A stretch of DNA of 16,216 nucleotides, taken from contig CAYRTD010000096.1 in the NCBI GenBank assembly GCA_964426915.1, forward strand, positions 1 through 16,216. Direction: 5' to 3'. The position numbers and the translations under genes were made by a program. Shown piece by piece: positions 7,477-14,697 of the stretch (the first letter of the stretch is position 1; the number at the start of each line of letters is the position of its first letter). Source of the stretch: CAYRTD01 sp964426915. Lineage in GTDB: Bacteria; Bacteroidota; Bacteroidia; Bacteroidales; GCA-2748055. The notes under the pieces were generated by a model. That model worked only from the letters and a program-made list of their open reading frames with translations. It was not told the DNA's origin and did no database searches.

Positions 7477-8205
7477 ATGAATCATCAAAATCACACACTG
7501 AAGGAGATAAAAGAAGATCTTGATTACAAGCTTTTTAATCTACATAAAAAACACAGGGAAAGCAAATTTGACATTCAGGATATAGGGGATTTTTTACCCG
7601 TTGGATTGCTTATAAACCATAGGAACGGGAAAAATTTATATATGAATCACCTGTCAGAGGAAACACTTCATTACAGTTTGGATGAGATTGAGGATATGGG
7701 AGATAAATATCCAAATGCTATTGTTTACAGTGACGAAGAATTTGTCAGGATAAGGTCTGCTATAGATGCTTTTTTCCGGAGGAGTGATGAATCTGAGGTG
7801 CTCTCGTTCTTCCAGCGTTTAAGGCCCAAAGGGTGCATAGACTATGAATGGATGTATATTACTTCAAAGCTTTATCGCTCTGAACCTGAAGAAGAACCTG
7901 ATTCGAGGTTACTGGTCGCCTGTCCTGTAAAATTGATGGGCAACATGTCTCAAAAAGTCAATCGTATACTTGATGAGAACATATATATGAAGAAGAATTT
8001 CAAAAAATTCTCGGTTCTCACCAGGAGAGAAAAAGAAATCATTACTCTGCTTGCCCAGGGATATGATAATCCTGCCATCGCAGAACATCTTTTTATTTCC
8101 CGTTATACTGTTGAGCAGCACAGGAAAAATATAAGATCAAAAACCGGTTTTAAAAGTCTGGCCGAGATAATAAGATTTGCGATTACTTTTGATTTGATCC
8201 CCTGA
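7477..8205 (+). CDS. LuxR-type transcriptional regulator with PAS-like sensor
   Basis: A 242-aa DNA-binding protein. Residues 181-224 form a classic LuxR/FixJ C-terminal helix-turn-helix: L-T-R-R-E-K-E-I-I-T-L-L-A-Q-G, then I-A-E-H-L-F-I-S-x-x-T-V-E-Q-H-R-K-N-I. Residues about 37-155 have a PAS-like arrangement: a conserved L-P-V-G-L-L-I segment, N-x-x-G-K-N-L-Y-M-N, and later strands with Y-E-W-M-Y-I-T-S. No receiver-domain phospho-Asp and no AHL-binding (LuxI-partner) signature are visible, so it probably senses an intracellular ligand or redox state. Bacteroidota PAS-LuxR proteins are common and their ligands mostly unknown. Its most likely local target is the divergent hydrolase gene or its own promoter. 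Confidence 0.87.
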   Translation: MNHQNHTLKEIKEDLDYKLFNLHKKHRESKFDIQDIGDFLPVGLLINHRNGKNLYMNHLSEETLHYSLDEIEDMGDKYPNAIVYSDEEFVRIRSAIDAFFRRSDESEVLSFFQRLRPKGCIDYEWMYITSKLYRSEPEEEPDSRLLVACPVKLMGNMSQKVNRILDENIYMKKNFKKFSVLTRREKEIITLLAQGYDNPAIAEHLFISRYTVEQHRKNIRSKTGFKSLAEIIRFAITFDLIP

Positions 8206-8280
8206 ACTGGAAACCCAATTTGACTTTTCAGAATAATCTGAGCATTTAAAAACATTTAACCCACTATACCATAAATTACC

Positions 8281-8520
8281 TTACTTCCACTTTGTTTCCG
8301 ATTCAGGCAGTCTTTCGCCATCAATAAAGACATCCTCAAGTTTTTCCGTAAAAAAAGCCAAATGATCTTTTATCTTTAACACTTCTGAATTCGGAAAAGA
8401 GTTTGTCCAGACAGCATACTCCATTTCAAATCCATTTGTTTTTATCGAATAATAGGAAGCGATTCCCTTATAAGGACACTCGGTCTTATAATCGGAAGGG
8501 AACAGGGATCCACGCAGGTT
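8281..8520 (-). pseudogene. 5'-truncated DUF427 family gene
   Basis: Reading the minus strand in the frame that ends at the TAA (8281-8283) gives about 79 residues with the conserved DUF427 second half: a P-S-D-Y-K-T-E-C-P-Y-K-G segment, A-S-Y-Y-S-I, E-Y-A-V-W-T-N, then I-K-D-H-L-A-F-F. In complete family members this follows an N-terminal half containing the start and a Y-F-P motif. Here that half is missing. The open frame continues upstream only to a TGA at 8572-8574 through non-family residues, with no ATG. I could not find the missing part in the other minus-strand frames of 8581-8700. I read it as a deletion remnant. A functional short form from an unusual start codon is unlikely. Confidence 0.75.
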
Positions 8521-8928
8521 CTGAAGGTGAGAGTGACTGAACGAAAAATGCTGTGCTTTTTTTATTATTAGTCATAACAAGAAAGATTCAGTGGTTAATA
8601 CTAAATGCCCATTATATATTCAACAGATAACGGAAGTAATGGTTTTTTGATATAAATGCCAGAAACATCTGAGCTGCTTTCCGATTTCATTGAAGATTCG
8701 CAGCGCCCGGCTTATTGTGGAACAAAGCATTGAGATAATAAAAGAAAAGAAAAGAAAAACACCCGATTCATACTGCCATTGTAAAATAATTGATATTTAT
8801 CTCTCGCGATATAAGGGGCTTTGATGAAACTGGTGGAATAACTTACAACAAAAAACGCTGAGATTTTACTCATTTTTACATTAATAGATAAGAATCTTAA
8901 TTTTCTAACTCCAAAAATTCTTAAAATC
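8521..8928. other. AT-rich intergenic stretch
   Basis: About 400 bp with no credible gene. All short frames lack a ribosome site and family resemblance. Directly before the next gene, TAAGAAT (8889-8895) and ATTCTTA (8917-8923) form an inverted repeat that could fold in the leader or bind a protein. It ends 5 nt before the ATG at 8929. Confidence 0.4.
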
Positions 8929-10200
8929 ATGAGTATTCAAAGGTATGTAGAACAGCTTATCGAAGAAATCGATGAAAAAATGAAAATTCCTTATCCTGAA
9001 GGTATCAGGGATCCTGAAAATAAAAGTTTTTTTCCTGAAACAGAGGAAATAGACGAAACTATGGAATATCATAGTATTCCTGTGACCAGGTTCAGTAAAC
9101 TTTTAAAAGAAAGCCTTCCTCCACCCGAAAAGCTCAATCTCAAACAGACCGGGATGCTTGTAAAAAAAATATCCGGCCTCCTGGAAAACTGGAACTACCA
9201 CCTGGAATACCCGCAGAGCACCCCGGTGAAAGAGAAATATCGATTGATCTATGATCACTGGGAGGAATTTGGAATTCCCACATCAGGATGGCATTTTCAT
9301 CAGGATTTTTGTACGGGAGATTGTTATGACTGCCCGGTTAAGGATTATTGCGAAACATATAAAGAGTGGCAAGAAAATCCCAGAGATTTTGAAATGTCGG
9401 ATGAGTTGGATGAGCTTCATCCGGAATCTTTTTCTGATGATGGATCAGATAGAAAAACCGGAAAAATAATAAAACCAAAGAAAGAAAAAATCAAAGACAT
9501 CCTGAATTCTATTCCTGAAAAGAATTTTATTCCTTACATGCATAATTATTGTGATCGATGGTGTGACAAGTGTACATTAAGATCAAGTTGCTCCAATTTC
9601 TACTTTGAGAAGGAACTTTTAAAGCTTGCAGCAAATGATGATTCCGACAGAAGCTCATTTGAAAGCGTAAAGCATGTCTTTAGCTTAACCAGTGATATTC
9701 TTGGGGAAGCCTTAAATGAATACAGGATGAATATCGACTTACCGGTTACCACCAATGACGACTTCTTTCCGAAACTTCCTGCCTGTGAGCAGAATGTACT
9801 GAACTTTGCGAAAGAATATGTCTTCAGTACATCTGAATGGTTTAATGCTTTACCTGAGGAGAAAATAACTGAAAACCATGAATTGCTGGAGCCTGTAAAT
9901 GTAATTATGTATTACCATATACTTATATCAACAAAACTGGCCCGGGCATTTTTTGGCAGGGTATCCTACCCTATAGCCGATCCCATCCAGAATGACAGTA
10001 ATGGATCGGCAAAGGTTGCCCTTTTGGCCATCTCAAAATCCCTTGATTCATGGACCAACCTTCTGAATTACAAAAAAGATGGTGAAGAAGTAATCATTCA
10101 GCAGTGCGTTAAACTCAAAAAACTAGAAAAGATGGTGGAAAGATCCTTCCCGAATGCGCAGGACTTTATGAGACCTGGGTTTGATTTTCTGGAGGAATAA
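8929..10200 (+). CDS. Unrecognised protein with duplicated four-Cys cluster
   Basis: A 423-aa protein with no signal peptide or membrane segment, so probably cytoplasmic. It has two Cys clusters with identical C-x3-C-x2-C-x5-C spacing: C128/C132/C135/C141 and C208/C212/C215/C221. Each is preceded by a His (H124; H205) and followed by an aromatic-rich patch. An acidic, Ser-rich linker and a Lys-rich segment (about 150-190) separate them. Each cluster could hold a zinc ion or a 4Fe-4S cluster; C-x2-C-x5-C segments suit both. The N-terminal 115 residues and C-terminal 200 residues look helical. The N-terminal part includes a Pro-rich E-S-L-P-P-P-E-K segment. I do not recognise the family. It stands alone: flanked by the DUF427 remnant upstream and a repeat element downstream. 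There is no Shine-Dalgarno; the leader is A/T-rich. Confidence 0.75.
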   Translation: MSIQRYVEQLIEEIDEKMKIPYPEGIRDPENKSFFPETEEIDETMEYHSIPVTRFSKLLKESLPPPEKLNLKQTGMLVKKISGLLENWNYHLEYPQSTPVKEKYRLIYDHWEEFGIPTSGWHFHQDFCTGDCYDCPVKDYCETYKEWQENPRDFEMSDELDELHPESFSDDGSDRKTGKIIKPKKEKIKDILNSIPEKNFIPYMHNYCDRWCDKCTLRSSCSNFYFEKELLKLAANDDSDRSSFESVKHVFSLTSDILGEALNEYRMNIDLPVTTNDDFFPKLPACEQNVLNFAKEYVFSTSEWFNALPEEKITENHELLEPVNVIMYYHILISTKLARAFFGRVSYPIADPIQNDSNGSAKVALLAISKSLDSWTNLLNYKKDGEEVIIQQCVKLKKLEKMVERSFPNAQDFMRPGFDFLEE

Positions 10201-10215
10201 CCGGAGATAAATCGG

Positions 10216-10576
10216 GATCAAGGCGCGCATAGGAGTTAGTCGATAATGTTTGAGCATTATCTTGTAAGTTGAGGGTGTCTGGATCATAACCGAATCTGCA
10301 AAATGGCAGTGAGCTCAGCGAAGCTAATGTTCGAGAACAGGGAGCGCAATCGCGTGCGGAGGCACAAAATTTTAAACCGCAGTCGGGAAGAAACAAATCA
10401 AAGGTTGTTTTTTTAATTTATTGATTTTGTGGATAATAAGGGCTTTGGTTTTGGGATACACCCTAAGGGTGTAAGAAAATCAATGAGATCCCTCGACTAA
10501 ATGATTTTGAAAACCAAAATCATAGTCTCACTGATTTAACACTGAATGAGTATTTTGGACATTATGGACAGGCACT
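10216..10576. repeat. Dispersed folded repeat, copy B
   Basis: This shares several modules with copy A in a different order. GATCAAGGCGCGCA (10216-10229) lies upstream of the core here but downstream of it in copy A (294-307). The 60-nt core (10273-10332) matches 232-291 with three changes. 10353-10376 is the exact reverse complement of 345-368. 10534-10553 equals 380-399, continuing imperfectly into the GACATTATGGACAGGC tail. A copy-specific hairpin, GATAATG (10242-10248) with CATTATC (10255-10261), precedes the core. It starts 15 bp after the Cys-cluster gene and ends about 50 bp before the GH63-like gene. It holds no plausible gene. Confidence 0.75.
10458..10527. other. Two strong hairpins inside repeat copy B
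   Basis: ACACCCT (10458-10464) and AGGGTGT (10466-10472) form a nearly perfect palindrome around one base. Further on, GACTA plus TGATTTTG (10495-10499, 10502-10509) pairs with CAAAATCA plus TAGTC (10515-10522, 10523-10527): a 13-bp stem with a 2-nt bulge and the loop AAAAC. Neither is followed by a T-run. These sit in the part of copy B that has no counterpart in copy A. Confidence 0.5.
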
Positions 10577-10629
10577 AATTAAAAAATGGATATATTGCAT
10601 ACGTATTAACAAAAACAACATCAAATCCC

Positions 10630-12405
10630 ATGAAAACCATCACTGTCCTGATTCTCCTTTTGTTCTCCTCCCCCGCATTTAGCTCCGGCGAACTTAGTTT
10701 TGACCTTAAAGAAGTCCCTTTCAGCACTCGTGGTTCTTATTTTGCCCTCAGCCAGATCCGCGAGCGTGTAAAAACAGACAGCCTTTTCCTCCATCATTTT
10801 ATAGGTCTGGGTACACGTACCCTTTTCTCCTTTCATCCCCTTGAGCCGGGGGGAAGTAAAACAGATTATCGGTTAAAAGCCACACCTTCTTCACTTACAA
10901 TGACTACGGCATCCGGCAGGATAGAGATCTGCTTTGAGAATGACAAAACCCTGCGTATCCGGGTGGAAGGTGCCGGCTTGCTGATGAAAACCGATGCTTT
11001 CCGTATACCTATGTACAGGACAACGGAACAATTTCGGCTACCGGGATACAATCGCTACGACCGGTTAATGGTCACACTTCTGAGGGGGAGTATGGAGGTA
11101 AAAGAGAATGAATCTATTGATGATGAAAAATTTGATGCACATCATCAAACACGGGAGATGGGTACAGATTATATCAGAATATTTTCAGACGACTCGGGGC
11201 CTGCAGAGCTGGTACTGGAAGAATATGTAAGTGAATGGAAACCCAGGGAATATAACCTGAGTTTTGAGCAGTGCCTTGATAAAAGCCGTGCAGAATTTAT
11301 TCAGTTTCTCGGGAAATCACCGGGTGTTGGGGAAGAATTCCTGGAAGCCCGGGACCTTGCCATGTATATCAACTGGTCATCCATTGTTCGCCGGCGCGGT
11401 GTTATGAACCGCGATGGCATGCTGATGTCCAAAAACCATATGAATTATCTCTGGAGCTGGGACAATTGCTTCAATGCTATAGCCATGGCCCAATCCCATC
11501 CCTACATTGCATGGGACCAGATCATGGTTGTATTTGACAACCAGGACGAGCTTGGGATCCTGCCAGACCGTTTCCGGGATGTATTCATCCATTTTGGATT
11601 TACCAAACCTCCCGTTTACGGGATTGCCATTGATAATCTACGATCTGCCGGTATTCTTACACTCGAACGCAAAGAAGAGGTATATGAGCCCCTGGTGAAG
11701 CTTACCGAATTCTGGTTCCGCTACCGGGACGATGACAAAGACGGTTTTCCTCAGTATCATCACGGGAACGATTCAGGATGGGATAACGGAACGGTATTCG
11801 ATGTGGGTTACCCTGTGGAGGGACCGGATCTGTCGACTTTCCTGGTACTTCAGATGGATGCCCTCTCGCGGCTGGCCCGTGATCTGGGAAAAGAAGAAGA
11901 GTCCCTTAATTGGAAAGAAAGGTCCGATGCCCTTGCTGAAAAGATCCTGGATGTGTTTTATAAAAACGGGAAGTTCGTTTACCTGAGCTACCCGGAAGGC
12001 AATTATAACCAGGAGGGCCATAGTCTCCTGAGCTATATCCCTATGCTCCTGGGTGACCGCATGCCCGAATGGGTAATAGACACACTGTTCCGCAACTTCA
12101 AAGAAAGCGGCCTGATCACCCCCTACGGAGTTGCCACGGAGTCACCTGAGAGTCCGTTGTACGAAAGAGACGGCTACTGGCGTGGCCCCATCTGGGCTCC
12201 ATCAACTTTCCTTATCGTTAAAGGAGTAAAAAACTGCGGTGAAGAGACCCTGGCCAGAGATATCGCAGTGCGCTTTTGCCGCATGTGCCTAGAAAATGGT
12301 TTTGCGGAAAATTTTGACGCCTTATCGGGCGAGGGATTACGCGATCCATCCTACACATGGACCTCCAGCGTTTTCCTGCATTTTTTGGAGGAATTTGATC
12401 TTTAA
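10630..12405 (+). CDS. Secreted GH63-like glycoside hydrolase (trehalase-like (alpha/alpha)6 fold)
   Basis: A 591-aa exported enzyme. The signal peptide is about 1-19 (A-F-S-S-G). An N-terminal beta-rich region (about 20-210) precedes an (alpha/alpha)6-barrel catalytic region (about 235-591). Recognisable barrel motifs are W-S-W-D-N-C-F-N (275-282), G-N-D-S-G-W-D-N-G-T (379-388, likely general acid Asp385), D-G-Y-W-R-G-P-I-W-A-P (514-524), and F-A-E-N-F-D with S-G-E-G (558-569, likely general base Glu560), then T-W-T-S-S. This order is that of GH63 and related GH37-type inverting enzymes acting on alpha-glucosides, mannosylglycerate or similar. The exact substrate is not readable. It probably acts in the periplasm or at the surface. 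No SusC/SusD genes flank it; it ends against tRNA-Cys on the other strand. Confidence 0.85.
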   Translation: MKTITVLILLLFSSPAFSSGELSFDLKEVPFSTRGSYFALSQIRERVKTDSLFLHHFIGLGTRTLFSFHPLEPGGSKTDYRLKATPSSLTMTTASGRIEICFENDKTLRIRVEGAGLLMKTDAFRIPMYRTTEQFRLPGYNRYDRLMVTLLRGSMEVKENESIDDEKFDAHHQTREMGTDYIRIFSDDSGPAELVLEEYVSEWKPREYNLSFEQCLDKSRAEFIQFLGKSPGVGEEFLEARDLAMYINWSSIVRRRGVMNRDGMLMSKNHMNYLWSWDNCFNAIAMAQSHPYIAWDQIMVVFDNQDELGILPDRFRDVFIHFGFTKPPVYGIAIDNLRSAGILTLERKEEVYEPLVKLTEFWFRYRDDDKDGFPQYHHGNDSGWDNGTVFDVGYPVEGPDLSTFLVLQMDALSRLARDLGKEEESLNWKERSDALAEKILDVFYKNGKFVYLSYPEGNYNQEGHSLLSYIPMLLGDRMPEWVIDTLFRNFKESGLITPYGVATESPESPLYERDGYWRGPIWAPSTFLIVKGVKNCGEETLARDIAVRFCRMCLENGFAENFDALSGEGLRDPSYTWTSSVFLHFLEEFDL

Positions 12406-12406
12406 T

Positions 12407-12434
12407 AAAAAACCTCCTGATGATTCAGAAGGTT
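12407..12434 (-). terminator. Rho-independent terminator of tRNA-Cys
   Basis: Read on the minus strand, AACCT pairs with AGGTT (12411-12415 with 12430-12434) and TCAG/CTGA extend the stem (12417-12420 with 12425-12428), with one mismatch and a 4-nt loop. Six U follow (A-run 12407-12412 on the plus strand). It begins 9 bp after the tRNA 3' end and ends right at the stop codon of the convergent glycosidase gene. The hairpin could also affect the glycosidase mRNA, but that side has no T-run. Confidence 0.75.
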
Positions 12435-12442
12435 ATGGGTTG

Positions 12443-12513
12443 AGGTCGGTGGCGGATTCGAACCGCCGTAACTGGTTTTGCAGACCAACGCCTAGCCACT
12501 CGGCCAACCGACC
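12443..12513 (-). tRNA. tRNA-Cys (anticodon GCA)
   Basis: A 71-nt cloverleaf on the minus strand. The acceptor stem is GGTCGGT (complement of 12507-12513) with ACCGACC (complement of 12444-12450). The T arm is GGCGG-TTCGAAT-CCGCC. The anticodon stem TTGGT/ACCAG has the loop C-T-G-C-A-A-A, giving GCA. The discriminator base is U, as CysRS expects. CCA is not encoded (the next bases are CAA), so the 3' end would need CCA addition. It has its own terminator. Confidence 0.95.
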
Positions 12514-12777
12514 CTGTTTGAAAAAATTGACAACTACTATCCGCCTCTGGCAGACAAACGACCCTATTCTATTATGAGCCAGATAAAAGCATCCTGTTTG
12601 CATGACTCATCTAAACTTAGCTCCGGGTTCTCTCTTTTTAACGGAATGCAAATGTAATAATTATTTCAGAAAGTTGAAATCAATTTTCAGGATTGGTTCA
12701 TTTCGGGATTTACTGATTTTATTTTCAAGACAATGGCGCTGGCGACTGTGTTGAATTTATCGAAGTACTACTATGTA

Positions 12778-12797
12778 AAACCTTTTTAAAAAGGTTT
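12778..12797. repeat. Perfect 20-bp AT-rich palindrome
   Basis: AAACCTTTTT is followed directly by its reverse complement AAAAAGGTTT. Flanking TGT and ACA extend the pairing with one bulged A. It lies about 60 bp beyond the dehydrogenase terminator. As RNA it would form a hairpin with little loop; as DNA it could be a binding site. Role unknown. Confidence 0.45.
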
Positions 12798-12808
12798 ACA
12801 TTTATATC

Positions 12809-12826
12809 CATTATTTACAAATAATG
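12809..12826. repeat. 8-bp inverted repeat with 2-nt spacer
   Basis: CATTATTT and AAATAATG are separated by AC. It lies 11 bp from the 20-bp palindrome at 12778-12797. Two such symmetric sites side by side suggest a protein-binding or structured region, but low-complexity AT DNA makes chance plausible. Confidence 0.3.
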
Positions 12827-12858
12827 TATATTAAATAAATTTTGTAAGTGTATTTTTC

Positions 12859-12894
12859 AAAAAAATGAAATCACCTGAAGCCGGTTTTTCATTT
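12859..12894 (-). terminator. Rho-independent terminator overlapping the dehydrogenase stop codon
   Basis: On the minus strand AAATGAAA pairs with TTTCATTT (12887-12894 with 12863-12870). An inner ACC/GGT (12883-12885 with 12873-12875) adds three pairs, and a run of U follows (A-run 12859-12865 on the plus strand). The TGA stop lies inside the first arm, so the last codons are part of the terminator stem. Confidence 0.7.
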
Positions 12895-14274
12895 CCGTAT
12901 GACCTTTTGATGTTGTTGTATTTCTCCATCCCGTATTTCCAGAATGTAAACTCCGGGCTTACCCGGAAAGTCTAACTGCAAAGCCTGTACTGATTTTTCA
13001 TGATAATAAGTCGATAATAATCTTCCGGAAATGCTATAAATCCTGATCTCTGCATCCGGGGATAATCTTCCGCCCTCGATAAAGATCCTGTCGCCGGAAA
13101 CCGGATTGGGGTAAATTCGGAAAGTTTTTTCATTATTATTTATTCCGGTGGGATCCGAAATTGCTTTTAATTCTACAATTCTGTCGTCTCCCGGTTTTAC
13201 ATTTCCCCTCCCATCGCGATTGGAAGTGGAAATAAATACCCTTCCATCAGGGGATACACACACATCCCTCAAACGGCCCCACCAATTGTCTGCAACAGAC
13301 GAATAGCTATTATTCAAAACCGAACTCCCATCTTCTGAAAGATTCATAACCACAAGTTCGCTCTCCTTTAAAGTTGTCATGAGAATGGAATTCTGCCACC
13401 CGGGAATCGCCGGATGATCATAATAATCAATGCCGGCAACAGCAAGGGTTGGTGTCCATGCAATGAGGGGGTCTTTTACATTTTTATTATTGCAGAACTC
13501 AATTTCTGATGTCTCCTCACAAAATCCTCTAACCTCCGGCCATCCATAATTCCGTCCTCCTTCGATTATATTCAGCTCATCGTCTGTAGCAGGTCCGTGC
13601 TCTGAACTATACAGTATTCCCGATGGAGCGAAAACAAGCCCCTGCGGATTCCTGTGCCCAAGGCTGTATACATAACTGTTGTTAAAGGGATTGTCTGAGG
13701 GTTTTGTCCCATCCGCATTTATTCTCAGTATCTTGCCGTTCAGGGATCCAGTATCCTGGGAAAGCGAAGTATTTACCGCATCTCCCGTAGTCATATATAA
13801 TTTGCCGTCCGGGCCAAACTCCAGTCGTGAACCATTGTGGTTTCCTGATCCGCCAATGTCGTTCAACAGGATCTCTTCGGAAACCAGCTCACTTCCGTTA
13901 TATCTGTAACGTACAAGTCGTTCCTTAATCCGGCTGTCTTCAAAATAATTATAAACCAGGTAAACATATGGAGTTGTTGGGAAATCCGGATGAAAAGTCA
14001 TTCCTAAAAGACCGGATTCGGATTGTTCGTGGACTTCAGGAATGTTAAGAAGAACCGTCAATTCCCGGCTTGTGGGGTTAAACCTGCTCACTCTTCCGTA
14101 ACGCTCGGTAAACCATATATTGTCATCCGGGCCCCACCGGATCTCCCAGGGAGTATCAAGTCCGGAAAGAATCGTAGTGGTATCAATTTCAGTGTCTCCT
14201 ACCATGAGCTGTGCATCAACACGCGGGACGGCAAAAGTCATGATCACAAAAAGGAAGCAATAATGTATTTTCAT
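12889..14274 (-). CDS. Secreted PQQ-dependent sugar dehydrogenase with T9SS sorting domain
   Basis: A 461-aa protein. The signal peptide is about 1-22 (V-D-A-Q). I start at 14274: the open frame to 14430 runs through a GC-rich repeat and would bury the signal. The body is a glucose/sorbosone-dehydrogenase propeller (family PF07995), with T-P-W-E-I early and G-N-H-N-G-S-R-L (144-151, putative catalytic His146) followed by E-F-G-P-D-G-K-L-Y and T-T-G-D. G-H-R-N-P-Q-G (206-212, Arg208), S-S-E-H-G-P and D-D-E-L-N (calcium/PQQ region) complete it. Such enzymes oxidise aldoses with PQQ. No PQQ synthesis genes are in view. Residues about 385-461 (F-R-I-Y-P-N-P to G-V-Y-I-L-E-I, ending K-V-I-R-K) are a type A T9SS sorting signal. 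That implies export through the outer membrane to the surface or medium. Confidence 0.9.
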   Translation of the reverse strand: MKIHYCFLFVIMTFAVPRVDAQLMVGDTEIDTTTILSGLDTPWEIRWGPDDNIWFTERYGRVSRFNPTSRELTVLLNIPEVHEQSESGLLGMTFHPDFPTTPYVYLVYNYFEDSRIKERLVRYRYNGSELVSEEILLNDIGGSGNHNGSRLEFGPDGKLYMTTGDAVNTSLSQDTGSLNGKILRINADGTKPSDNPFNNSYVYSLGHRNPQGLVFAPSGILYSSEHGPATDDELNIIEGGRNYGWPEVRGFCEETSEIEFCNNKNVKDPLIAWTPTLAVAGIDYYDHPAIPGWQNSILMTTLKESELVVMNLSEDGSSVLNNSYSSVADNWWGRLRDVCVSPDGRVFISTSNRDGRGNVKPGDDRIVELKAISDPTGINNNEKTFRIYPNPVSGDRIFIEGGRLSPDAEIRIYSISGRLLSTYYHEKSVQALQLDFPGKPGVYILEIRDGEIQQHQKVIRK

Positions 14275-14385
14275 AATCCGGTTTTTATTCAATAAACAAA
14301 GACAGTGGTGCAAAGGTTGTCCTTCTTTACGTCTCCCTTCGGGAATACTCAGGGCAGGGCAAAAAATCAAGCTAAAACGAACCCT

Positions 14386-14454
14386 CGGCTTCGCTTTCCA
14401 TCGGCCGCCGGAGGCCTGCCGTAGGCGCATGCAGGACTCAGCGAAGCAAAGCCG
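14386..14454. repeat. GC-rich imperfect inverted repeat upstream of the dehydrogenase
   Basis: CGGCTTCGCT (14386-14395) pairs with AGCGAAG (14440-14446) plus AGCCG (14450-14454) with a small insertion. Between them lie further self-complementary GC-rich pieces, such as CCTGC and GCAGG. It is far richer in GC than its surroundings. It shares TCAGCGAAGC with both copies of the folded repeat (275-284 in copy A), so it may be a distant relative. A T5 run follows at 14459-14463. Confidence 0.5.
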
Positions 14455-14560
14455 GGCGTTTTTGCGGGCCCGCGCGCCATGCTAATAATCGGTAGTGGCA
14501 GGATTATTCTTCTTTGCTGCTCCCGATAGTCAGTGACACATAAATGTCGTTACCGCATTT

Positions 14561-14602
14561 CCCCTGTATTCCCGGGGGTGGAGACTCAACATTATGGACA
14601 GA
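14561..14602. repeat. Partial dispersed repeat, copy C
   Basis: 14561-14587 is the inverted match of 1205-1230. It runs directly into CATTATGGACAG (14589-14600), the tail module that ends copies A and B. This joins two otherwise separate modules in one place. It lies 96 bp upstream of the DUF6807 gene. The remaining divergent region (14275-14697) shows no gene. Confidence 0.55.
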
Positions 14603-14697
14603 CTAACTAATGTTTTCCCTTCCCTATTGGTATTTGCAGAAAAAAAACTATCTTACAATATTCTGAAACAGCTAATTTCTTTTTCAATAAGATAAAA

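Larger units (their letters stand above)
12514..12858. other. Intergenic stretch with tRNA leader and AT-rich palindromes
   Basis: There is no credible gene here. The part next to the tRNA should carry its promoter; I see no clear Bacteroidota consensus. A short string at 12550-12565 (GCAGAC, then CGACCCT) resembles pieces of the tRNA gene, but too little to call a remnant. Two palindromes at 12778-12826 are listed separately. Confidence 0.35.

Noticed and set aside
10166..10396. 76-codon minus-strand ORF overlapping the end of the Cys-cluster gene
   Set aside because: It is the reading of repeat copy B on the other strand and overlaps a much better gene.
12550..12565. Second tRNA fragment
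   Set aside because: Only about 13 bases resemble parts of tRNA-Cys and no stem can be formed.
12296..12577. 93-codon plus-strand ORF
   Set aside because: It crosses the end of the glycosidase gene and the whole tRNA in the wrong strand and frame.
14275..14430. N-terminal extension of the dehydrogenase frame
   Set aside because: It runs through GC-rich repeat DNA and would place 52 residues in front of a clear signal peptide.
14633..14665. Promoter for the DUF6807 gene
   Set aside because: TTTG and TATTCTG are present but the spacing is 22 nt and the -7 box is a poor match.
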